A stretch of DNA of 64,000 nucleotides from Klebsiella sp. BIGb0407 (GTDB taxonomy: Bacteria; Pseudomonadota; Gammaproteobacteria; Enterobacterales; Enterobacteriaceae): positions 1 through 64,000 of the forward strand of contig NZ_JANUEQ010000012.1 in assembly GCF_024807845.1 (NCBI RefSeq), in the 5' to 3' direction. Under the pieces are notes generated by a model that worked only from the letters and a program-made list of their open reading frames with translations, made no database searches and had not been told where the DNA came from. Within the stretch, counting starts at the first letter, position 1. Each line of letters opens with the position of its first letter. This document shows, one piece after another, positions 44,874-53,257 of the stretch. Both the position numbers and the translations under genes were made by a program.

Positions 44874-45641
44874 TTAACAACGAGAATGCAATAGCTCGGC
44901 TATCTCATGAGCAATTTCATCGATTGTATGAGTTGCCGTACTACGAGCAACTTTGTCTGCTAATGATGGGCTAAAATCGATAACTTCTTGTTTTGTAATA
45001 TTATGCCATATGGGAAGCAATATTTGCTCACCAGAAATAGCACGAGTGACGATTCCATCAAGTTCATAATTTGTCCAACCTTTGCTTATAAACGCCGGAG
45101 ACAAAACTACTAACCCAACACGACTGTTTGCTAAACCTTTGTCTATTTTTTGTCTAAGGCTGTCACCAATTCTTAACGTCATTTCGTCATACCATACGTT
45201 AAGGCCGTGACTGATTAATGAGTTTGCCAGAGAGCGAACAAAATCATCTTTATCCTCTGAGGCATGCGAAATAAATACGTCATGTATCTCGTCGCTCTGT
45301 GCTGTTGACGGTGGTCTGTTATCTCTTACCAGACTAGGAACTTCGCTTAACGGCCTATCCTGAATTTCAGGAAGAGCCCCTGGAAGAACGCGAACAGAAG
45401 CCCTAGTACTCCCCCTTAATCCCTGCATATCTACAGCAATATGCCAATGGCCTGATGAAGGGATCTGTAACCTTATGGGGGAGCGCTTTGCTAACCCACC
45501 AATGTAGGAATGTCGTCGGCCATTCTTATAACTACTGAAGTTAGAACTATCCATTAGTCTAACATTTGCACCACTGGTGAGGGTGATTTCAACAATCTCC
45601 CCTCTTTTTCTTTGACCAAGATCATTATGGATGAATTGCAT
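44874..45641 (-). CDS. DUF1883-TIR domain protein
   Basis: 255 aa, cytoplasmic. Residues ~1-92 fit DUF1883 ('FIHNDLGQRKRGEIVEITL', 'SGHWHIAVDM'); residues ~119-255 are a TIR domain with 'HDVFISHASEDKDDFVRSLA' and the putative catalytic Glu193 in 'WTNYELDGIV'. Bacterial TIR domains of this kind often cleave or cyclise NAD+. DUF1883-TIR proteins occur in defence contexts. It is transcribed away from the other TIR gene, and the two share the 45642-45810 promoter region. Confidence 0.9.
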   Translation of the reverse strand: MQFIHNDLGQRKRGEIVEITLTSGANVRLMDSSNFSSYKNGRRHSYIGGLAKRSPIRLQIPSSGHWHIAVDMQGLRGSTRASVRVLPGALPEIQDRPLSEVPSLVRDNRPPSTAQSDEIHDVFISHASEDKDDFVRSLANSLISHGLNVWYDEMTLRIGDSLRQKIDKGLANSRVGLVVLSPAFISKGWTNYELDGIVTRAISGEQILLPIWHNITKQEVIDFSPSLADKVARSTATHTIDEIAHEIAELLHSRC

Positions 45642-45810
45642 GTAAGTCTGCTCTCTTCATTTGAATTGGAAGAATGTAGCCACTTCCTTGATTATACTGT
45701 ATCCGGTGGTTGAGAGTATCTCCTAGTGTGAAAGAATAAATTATAAGACTTTCACTCGGTATGGATGAAGATGTAAAATCCGTAAACCAGAGAATAAATG
45801 AGGAAAAGGC

Positions 45811-46425
45811 GTGGCTAAGCACAAAGTTTTCATCAGTTACCACCATGCTAATGACCAATGGTACAAAAATGAACTTGAAAAAATGAATGATGTTTTTGAT
45901 ATTTTTGTGAATCGCTCGGTATCACTTGGAGACATTGATGATGAGGAAGAACCTCAAAAGATCAGAGAAATAATAAGGGATGAATATTTACGTGATACAT
46001 CCGTTCTTATTTTACTTGTTGGGACTGAGACTAAAAACAGAAAGCATGTTGATTGGGAATTATATTCATCCATGAGGGATAGTCCCAAAAACGGTAAATC
46101 AGGTGTTTTTGTTATAAATCTTCCTTCAACAGGAACAAACTACATTAGGGCCAGTCATGGTGAAAATGAAAAAAATGAATTTCACCCTAATATAACGGAG
46201 TGGATAACAATCAATGACAGAACAACATATAAAGAAAGATATCCATATATGCCAGAAAGGATTATAGATAACTTGATGAGTGAAAAGTCATATATATCAA
46301 TAGTTAACTGGGATCAGATACACAACAATCCAGAAAACCTTAGAAAAATGATTGAGTTAACATTTCAAGATAAAGATAAGTGCGAATACGTTTTTTCTAC
46401 CCCAATGAGAATGCGTAATGGCTAG
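45811..46425 (+). CDS. ThsB-like TIR protein (MTH538/DUF1863 type)
   Basis: 204 aa from a GTG with AGGAAAAGGC upstream. The N-terminal 'KHKVFISYHHANDQWYKNELEKM' and the block 'TSVLILLVGTETKNRKHVDWELYSSM' (putative catalytic Glu83) match the MTH538 TIR-like family, which includes ThsB, the sensor of Thoeris defence. ThsB makes a cyclic-ADP-ribose signal on infection. No ThsA (SIR2-SLOG or macro) is encoded nearby; the two-TM protein next to it may be the effector. Confidence 0.88.
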   Translation: MAKHKVFISYHHANDQWYKNELEKMNDVFDIFVNRSVSLGDIDDEEEPQKIREIIRDEYLRDTSVLILLVGTETKNRKHVDWELYSSMRDSPKNGKSGVFVINLPSTGTNYIRASHGENEKNEFHPNITEWITINDRTTYKERYPYMPERIIDNLMSEKSYISIVNWDQIHNNPENLRKMIELTFQDKDKCEYVFSTPMRMRNG

Positions 46426-46432
46426 CAGAAAC

Positions 46433-46463
46433 AGTAAAGGGGAGTATAATACTCCCCTTTACT
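46433..46463. terminator. Bidirectional terminator between convergent cargo genes
   Basis: Perfect 14-bp arms AGTAAAGGGGAGTA / TACTCCCCTTTACT around TAA, between the ends of the ThsB-like gene and the two-TM gene. Confidence 0.8.
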
Positions 46464-46465
46464 TG

Positions 46466-47173
46466 TTACCAATCCCATTTGGTGGTGTTCACGTTAAATG
46501 TTTGTTGAACCCGTGATGAGAAAAAATCATTTACTACTTTAAAATCGTTACATATTTTACTATGGTTGTAGTATTGTTTTTGTATTTTATTTATAGGCGT
46601 TAGGTGAACTTTTAATGGTGTATTAGTTATAATGTCAATAACTTCATCCTTATCTGATATATATTTATACCATCTTTTATAATTATTTTGATTTTTAGTT
46701 AAAAACTTATTCAACACCATTAGCATATCATTGCTAATATTATATAATTCATTATCTTTTTTTGGATTCAATATTTTCATTTCATCTCTAATAAATTGAT
46801 ATGTCTGATAATATGATGAGATGACTTCATCGAATGCGTCTACATTTTTCTTCAACTTAAAGATGGCTCTTTTTGTATCCAAGTGATTTTTTATACTTTT
46901 GCGATATAACGTACCACTTTCATTGAACAGAACATTAACACCGCCTAAACTTAGTTTCTCTACTTTAAATGAGTATTTTTTTAAAAGATACAATGCTACA
47001 ATTAGCCATATAAAAATAGACATTAATAGTATATATATAATACCAGTTACTAATGGTTTGTTTTTATTAAATACGGTGTAAATTGAAGGTACATATGATG
47101 AAAGATCCACTGTACACATTACAGCAATTACCGCAATGAAAGCTATTGTCCAAATTATAACAAAGGTTCTCAC
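46466..47173 (-). CDS. Two-TM protein, candidate effector of the TIR module
   Basis: 235 aa, very AT-rich. Two membrane segments lie at ~6-24 and ~42-64, followed by a short 'KVEKLSLGGVNVLFNE' element and a mostly helical, Lys/Asn-rich cytoplasmic domain (~80-235). No family is recognised. Two-TM proteins serve as membrane-disrupting effectors in several signalling defence systems, and this gene lies tail to tail with the ThsB-like gene, so an effector role is plausible but unproven. Confidence 0.75.
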   Translation of the reverse strand: MRTFVIIWTIAFIAVIAVMCTVDLSSYVPSIYTVFNKNKPLVTGIIYILLMSIFIWLIVALYLLKKYSFKVEKLSLGGVNVLFNESGTLYRKSIKNHLDTKRAIFKLKKNVDAFDEVISSYYQTYQFIRDEMKILNPKKDNELYNISNDMLMVLNKFLTKNQNNYKRWYKYISDKDEVIDIITNTPLKVHLTPINKIQKQYYNHSKICNDFKVVNDFFSSRVQQTFNVNTTKWDW

Positions 47174-47200
47174 AATTCCACCTTGCCAGTTTTAAGATAA

Positions 47201-47929
<729 letters not shown>

Positions 47930-50900
47930 ATGCCCGTTGATTTTCTGACCAGTGAGCAGGAGCAGAATTATGGACGCTATGCGGCTGAACCCAACGACGT
48001 CCAGCTGGCCCGTTATTTTCATCTTGATGAGCGGGATCTTGCTTTCATCAATCAGAGGCGCGGGAAGCATAACCGGCTGGGTATAGCGCTTCAGCTCACT
48101 ACAGCCCGTTTCCTGGGAACCTTTTTAACAGATTTAACCGAGGTTCTGCCGGGCATTCAGCAGTTTGTCGCTGCACAGCTTAATATCCGACGTCCGGAAG
48201 TCCTCTCTCGTTATGCAGAACGGGATACCACCCTCAGGGAGCATACCGCGTTAATTAAGGAATATTACGGCTATAATGAATTTGGCGATTTCCCTTGGTC
48301 TTTCCGCCTGAAGCGCCTGCTGTACACCCGGGCATGGCTCAGTAATGAGCGTCCAGGTTTAATGTTTGATTTCGCCACCGCGTGGCTGCTTCAGAATAAG
48401 GTACTGCTGCCCGGTGCAACCACACTTGTACGTCTCGTCAGTGAAATTCGCGAACGGGCAAATCAGCGGCTGTGGAAAAAGTTGGCCGCGCTGCCGGACA
48501 GCTGGCAGACCGCTCGAGTGACGGAGCTTTTGGAAATTCCGGAAGGTCAGCGGATATCGCCACTGGAACATTTGAAAAAAGGTCCGGTTACTGTCAGCGG
48601 ACCGGCGTTTACTGAAGCGCTGGAGCGATATACCCGGCTGCGAAACCTTGAGTTTTCCCGACTGAATTTTACCGGTCTGCCCGCGATACAGCTGCGTAAT
48701 CTGGCGCGTTATGCAGGCATGGCGTCGGTAAAATATATAGCGCGAATGCCACAGCAGAGAAAGCTTGCCATACTCACTGCATTCGTTAAAGCGCAGGAAA
48801 TAACAGCGCTGGATGAGGCTGTTGACGTGCTCGATATGCTGATCCTGGACATTACCCGCGAGGCTAAGAAAACCGGGCAGAAAATACGACTCAGGACGCT
48901 GAAAGATCTTGATCGGGCTGCGTTGTTACTGGCGCGGGCATGTTCGCTGTTGCTGGATGATAATGCCAATGATCCAGACCTGAGGTGGGCCATCTTCAGC
49001 TGCGTACCGAAAAGCAGGTTGGCAGAATCCGTCAGCAAGGTTAATGAACTTGCCCGCCCTCAGAACAATAATTTCCATGACGAAATGGTGGAGCAGTACG
49101 GCCGGGTTAAGCGTTTTCTTCCAGCGGTATTGCGGGATCTGCATTTCCGCGCTGCGCCAGCAGGAGAACATACTCTGGCCGCGATTCATTATCTGATCGA
49201 ACTGAACAGCTCGAAAAAGCGCATACTCGATGATGCGCCTGAACATATCATCACCGGCCCCTGGAAACGCCTCGTGTACGATACGGAAGGCCGGATACAA
49301 CGCGCCGGTTACTCGTTGTGTTTGCTTGAACGCCTTCAGGATGCACTGCGCCGCCGGGACATCTGGCTCGAAAACAGCGATCGCTGGGGTGATCCCCGAG
49401 AGAAGCTGTTGCAGGGTGAAGAGTGGCAGGCTCAGCGTATCCCTGTTTGTCGGGCGCAGGGACATCCCACCGATGGGCATAAAGGCGTGCAGCAACTGGC
49501 CGTTCAGCTGGATGAAATCTGGAAAGCCGTCGCATCCCGATTTGAAGGGAATGCGGAAGTACATGTCTGTAATGACGGTAAATATCCTTCCCTGACTATC
49601 AGTAGTCTGGAGAAACTGGAGGAGCCTCCGTCGTTGCTTTGCCTCAACAGTCGGGTCAGACAGTTGCTTCCTCCGGTTGATTTGACGGAATTACTGCTTG
49701 AAATAGACGCCAGAACAGGATTTACACGGGAATTTATGCATGTCAGTGAGTCCGGAGCGCGGGCGCAGGACCTGGACGTCAGCCTATGTGCGGTTCTGAT
49801 GGCTGAAGCCTGCAATATCGGACTGGAACCGCTGATAAAGCACAATATACCGGCACTGACCCGCCACCGGCTCAGTTGGGTGAAACAGAATTATCTACGG
49901 GCAGAAACACTGGTCAGTGCGAATGCCCGCCTGGTTGATTTTCAGTCTACGTTGGAGCTTGCCAGTCACTGGGGCGGTGGCGAAGTGGCGTCAGCCGACG
50001 GCATGCGCTTTGTCACACCGGTAAAAACCGTCAATTCCGGGCCTAACAGAAAATATTTTGGCTCCGGACGTGGTATCACCTGGTACAACTTCGTCTCTGA
50101 TCAGTACTCTGGGTTTCACGGCATTGTGGTACCCGGTACATTGCGGGATTCCATTTTTGTGTTGGAAGGACTTCTGGAGCAGCAGACAGGGCTGAATCCG
50201 GTTGAGATCATGACAGACACTGCAGGTACCAGCGATATTATTTTTGGCCTGTTCTGGCTGCTGGGATATCAGTTTTCGCCCCGGCTTGTCGATGCCGGCG
50301 AAGCGGTATTCTGGCGAGTGGATAAATCGGCAAACTACGGTGCACTGGATGCGCTGGCGCGGGGATGTGCAGATCTGTCGAAGGCGGAGAATCAGTGGGA
50401 TGAGATGATGCGAACCGCCGGTTCGCTAAAGCTGGGCACCATCCATGCTTCAGAACTCATTCGCTCTTTGCTCAAAAGCTCGCGCCCATCAGGACTGGCA
50501 CAGGCGATCATGGAAGTGGGGCGCGTCAACAAGACGCTGTACCTTCTCAATTATATTGATGATGAAGATTATCGTCGGCGGATCCTGACGCAGCTCAACC
50601 GGGGAGAAGGCCGCCATGCCGTGGCGCGGGCAATCTGCTACGGACAACGCGGTGAGATCAGAAAGCGCTATCGTGAAGGACAGGAAGATCAACTAGGTGC
50701 ACTGGGCCTGGTGACCAATGCTGTCGTACTGTGGAACACACTTTATATGCAAGAAGCACTGAGTTGGATGCGCAGTCATGGGGAAGAAACCGGGGATGAA
50801 GATATCGCCCGGTTATCCCCACTGATGCATGGGCATATCAATATGCTGGGGCATTATACGTTCACGCTACCGGAGGATATTCTGAAGGGAGAAATGAGAA

Positions 50901-50938
50901 CATTAAATTTCAATTTAAACAACGAATTATCTCCTTAA
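47930..50938 (+). CDS. tnpA: TnpA, Tn3-family transposase
   Basis: 1002 aa, full length for the family, with the start 'MPVDFLTSEQEQNYGRYAAEP' after AGGAGG. The DDE domain is in the C-terminal half: 'MTDTAGTSDIIFGLFWLLGYQFSPRL' holds the second Asp region, and 'RGEGRHAVARAICYGQRGEIRKRYREGQEDQLGALGLVTNAVVLWNT' the final Glu block. The stop codon lies inside the right inverted repeat. No interruption is seen, so the element may be active. Confidence 0.97.
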   Translation: MPVDFLTSEQEQNYGRYAAEPNDVQLARYFHLDERDLAFINQRRGKHNRLGIALQLTTARFLGTFLTDLTEVLPGIQQFVAAQLNIRRPEVLSRYAERDTTLREHTALIKEYYGYNEFGDFPWSFRLKRLLYTRAWLSNERPGLMFDFATAWLLQNKVLLPGATTLVRLVSEIRERANQRLWKKLAALPDSWQTARVTELLEIPEGQRISPLEHLKKGPVTVSGPAFTEALERYTRLRNLEFSRLNFTGLPAIQLRNLARYAGMASVKYIARMPQQRKLAILTAFVKAQEITALDEAVDVLDMLILDITREAKKTGQKIRLRTLKDLDRAALLLARACSLLLDDNANDPDLRWAIFSCVPKSRLAESVSKVNELARPQNNNFHDEMVEQYGRVKRFLPAVLRDLHFRAAPAGEHTLAAIHYLIELNSSKKRILDDAPEHIITGPWKRLVYDTEGRIQRAGYSLCLLERLQDALRRRDIWLENSDRWGDPREKLLQGEEWQAQRIPVCRAQGHPTDGHKGVQQLAVQLDEIWKAVASRFEGNAEVHVCNDGKYPSLTISSLEKLEEPPSLLCLNSRVRQLLPPVDLTELLLEIDARTGFTREFMHVSESGARAQDLDVSLCAVLMAEACNIGLEPLIKHNIPALTRHRLSWVKQNYLRAETLVSANARLVDFQSTLELASHWGGGEVASADGMRFVTPVKTVNSGPNRKYFGSGRGITWYNFVSDQYSGFHGIVVPGTLRDSIFVLEGLLEQQTGLNPVEIMTDTAGTSDIIFGLFWLLGYQFSPRLVDAGEAVFWRVDKSANYGALDALARGCADLSKAENQWDEMMRTAGSLKLGTIHASELIRSLLKSSRPSGLAQAIMEVGRVNKTLYLLNYIDDEDYRRRILTQLNRGEGRHAVARAICYGQRGEIRKRYREGQEDQLGALGLVTNAVVLWNTLYMQEALSWMRSHGEETGDEDIARLSPLMHGHINMLGHYTFTLPEDILKGEMRTLNFNLNNELSP

Positions 50939-50971
50939 CGTACGTTTTCGTTCCATTGGCCCTCAAACCCC
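50934..50971 (-). repeat. Right terminal inverted repeat of the Tn3-family element
   Basis: 38 bases reading CTTAACG...CAAACCCC on the plus strand, complementary to 44752-44789 with one mismatch; it includes the tnpA stop codon. Confidence 0.93.
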
Positions 50972-51405
50972 ATTTCCGGATAAGTGTTAATGGATTCGTG
51001 GTCACCATTGTGGGCATAGAGCTGGTTACGCATTCTCATGACTTCATCATGAATATCGCCCAGTTCATCCGGGACCTTTCTTCGTTCAATCTTGTACGTG
51101 CCCTTGCTCTCGGTGAATAGTCGCCCATAGGTCACGATAAAAGCTGTGGTTCTGGATGAGTTTTCTAGGAGCCACTCGGTGGTAGCCTCAAACTCAACTT
51201 TGCCTAGTTGCTGATGGTCATACGCCAGCTGCCCAGCGGTCTGCATAGCTTTAAACAGACCATGGATCTTGCGTAGAGTTCTATCAGCCCTTTGCAGCTT
51301 CTCATGTGCCGTTTCTTGCATAGTGTGGAAAAATTCAACGAACTCAGGAGGCAATTTGTCTTGCGAGATGGTGATAATCCCCTCATTAAGCAATACGTTT
51401 TCCAT
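50935..51405 (-). pseudogene. HEPN-like protein with its 3' end replaced by the transposon
   Basis: From an ATG at 51405 (AGAGAGGG upstream) the frame encodes ~147 native residues, then ends in ~10 residues read from the transposon repeat ('FEGQWNENVR'), so the natural C-terminus is lost. It is helical with 'EVMRMRNQLYAHNGDHES', an R-N-x4-H motif of the kind used by HEPN ribonucleases. The frame is open to 51636, but the upstream part looks unrelated. HEPN assignment is tentative. Confidence 0.55.
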
Positions 51406-51801
51406 CCGACGGCCCTCTCTATAATTGTTTGTGCGATTTGCTCGGCGCGGACCATGGCTATCAGTATGCGGTCGCGCTCCCATTCTAAAGCCTTGAAGGT
51501 ATTTCTCCACCAGTACCAGCAGACATTCAAAGTTGTCACTCTTCTCTGCAACTGCGCGGCTGGTATGAAGTGACCACAACATTTGGTGTGCTTCCAGAAT
51601 CACAAAGTTCCGCTCCTGGCAGAAAGCAGAATTCAACGTACTGGCTGTAAGAGTTAATCACAACGGATGGTGGGATCATGCCACAGTGGTATGTTCAGTG
51701 AACTTATTATCAGATGATGGACTATGTTAAGGAAAGGGAATTCATTGACACCATGAGCCAGTATTTTTAGTATTGTGTTATTAGTTAACACAGGAGGCGT
51801 T

Positions 51802-52044
51802 ATGGCCAGAACGACAAGCGTGACAATTGGTGAGCAACTTGATTCGTTTATCAGTCGATTAATAGAAAGTGGTCGCTACGGCTCTACGAGTGAAGTGATG
51901 CGCTCTGCTCTGCGATTACTGGAACAACAGGAAGCAAACGATGAGGTTGTACGCCGGGCAGTTATTGTCGGGCTGGAAAGCGGAGAAAGCTCTCTGTCAT
52001 TGCGGGAAATAGCTGCACAAAGAAAAAACAAACATCGTGTATAA
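51802..52044 (+). CDS. parD: ParD-type antitoxin
   Basis: 80 aa from the ATG at 51802 with AGGAGG upstream. A ribbon-helix-helix N-terminus ('ARTTSVTIGEQLDSFISRLIESGRYGSTSEVMRSALRLLE') is typical of ParD/CopG antitoxins; the acidic/polar C-terminal tail would wrap the toxin. It overlaps parE by 8 bases. Confidence 0.93.
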   Translation: MARTTSVTIGEQLDSFISRLIESGRYGSTSEVMRSALRLLEQQEANDEVVRRAVIVGLESGESSLSLREIAAQRKNKHRV

Positions 52045-52321
52045 ACTCACCGAACACGCAGCAGACGACTTCGCCGGAATTTATGACTATACGCTCTTAA
52101 CATTTGGTGAAACTCAGGCAGATCTCTATACAGACGCACTTGAGGAATTTCTTAAAACACTGGCAGGAATGCCTGATATGGGAGGGGAATATCAGGCCAT
52201 TTCCGGCGTGATGCGTATTGAATTTCAGCTACATACCATTTTTTATACTATTCGTGATGCAGATATTTTGATAGCTCGTATTTTGCATCAACAGATGAAC
52301 CATAAACGACATTTACCGTAA
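52037..52321 (+). CDS. parE: ParE-type toxin
   Basis: 94 aa, GTG start inside the end of parD. RelE/ParE fold with 'LTEHAADDFAGIYDYTLLTFGETQADLYTDALEEFLKTLAGMPDMG' and a beta core 'RIEFQLHTIFYTIRDADILIARILHQQMN'. ParE toxins typically poison DNA gyrase. The pair looks intact and probably stabilises the plasmid. Confidence 0.93.
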   Translation: MYKLTEHAADDFAGIYDYTLLTFGETQADLYTDALEEFLKTLAGMPDMGGEYQAISGVMRIEFQLHTIFYTIRDADILIARILHQQMNHKRHLP

Positions 52322-52854
52322 ATCAGAACATGTATCGATACTTTCCTGGTCAGTATCGGCCTTACGCGGTGTGTGAAGCACAAGCGTAAGTAAATTAACG
52401 TGTAATATTTTCCTTTTCCCAGCGGGAAGCGCTACCATTGTTAACTAATTATGCTATTGATATTAAATATAGTTACCGATGTTGAACCCTAATTCTAGCT
52501 GAACTGTAAGAATTAATTTAGTAATGGTTCTGGCATAAGATTGTTACCATGGTTAGGAAATCTTATAGAGTGCATTTTCCGTCTATGTATCAACATGTTA
52601 CTCTTGAGTATAGATGACTCCAATAAGCTCCATTCTTCGAAAGCTCAAACAATCGCGTTTTAAATCAAATTTCAATCAGAAAATAGATTTATTTATCATT
52701 AGATGATATTTAACTAAAAAATATCATTCTCATATAAAAAATAGAGCAATATGATCTAATATTAGATTCGTTGCATATACGACTATATTAGATTCATTAA
52801 TAAAAACCATATAAAACAATGGGTTTTTAACCCTGTAACTTCTGGGAGAAAGAA
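52322..52854. other. AT-rich gap before the ATPase module
   Basis: About 530 bases with no gene seen. The last 150 are strongly AT-rich and contain repeated GATCTAATATTAGATTC / ATATTAGATTCATT motifs (52750-52800), which could be regulator sites for the next gene. Confidence 0.45.
52755..52800 (+). promoter_or_regulatory. Repeated ATATTAGATTC motif upstream of the zinc-ribbon gene
   Basis: The ATATTAGATTC element occurs at about 52758-52768 and again at about 52786-52796, 28 bp apart, 60-100 bases before the start at 52855. The spacing of nearly three helical turns suggests an operator pair. This is inferred from sequence alone. Confidence 0.4.
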
Positions 52855-53106
52855 ATGGCTCTAGTACAAAGATCTACCTTGGAAGAACTTTCAACCAATG
52901 CGAGCTCAGATTTTTTTGGTCAAAGGTTTACTGCTGGAGATGAAGTTCCACACTCAGGAATTTATAAATGTACAAGATGTAATCGTGAAGTTACTGTTAA
53001 TGCGCACCCTAAAGATAATACGTTTCCACCTCACTATCCGGGAAGCACATGTTCATCACCAAACTGGAAACCTTATGTGATATCTGACACAAAAGCAGAA
53101 TGGTAG
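52855..53106 (+). CDS. Small zinc-ribbon protein paired with the ATPase
   Basis: 83 aa, GGGAGAAAG upstream of the ATG. The centre 'GIYKCTRCNREVTVNAHPKDNTFPPHYPGSTCSSPNWKPY' carries a CxxC and a later Cys, a rubredoxin/zinc-ribbon-like knuckle ending in a W-K-P motif. The final ligand may be one of the His residues or absent. It lies 151 bases before the ATPase-nuclease gene on the same strand; a joint function is inference. Confidence 0.65.
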   Translation: MALVQRSTLEELSTNASSDFFGQRFTAGDEVPHSGIYKCTRCNREVTVNAHPKDNTFPPHYPGSTCSSPNWKPYVISDTKAEW

Positions 53107-53257
53107 CCATACAAACCAGCCGTTTTAATTAACGGCTGTTACATCTAGTCTTTACTATTTATACCATTATAGTGGTATATTAGAATAAAACTGTTCCTGA
53201 CATTATTAACACTAAAAAAAAATAACAATACCCATGCCAATAATATGAAGGTTGAAA

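Noticed and set aside
46466..47173. Calling the two-TM protein ThsA
   Set aside because: It has neither a SIR2/SLOG nor a recognisable macro domain.
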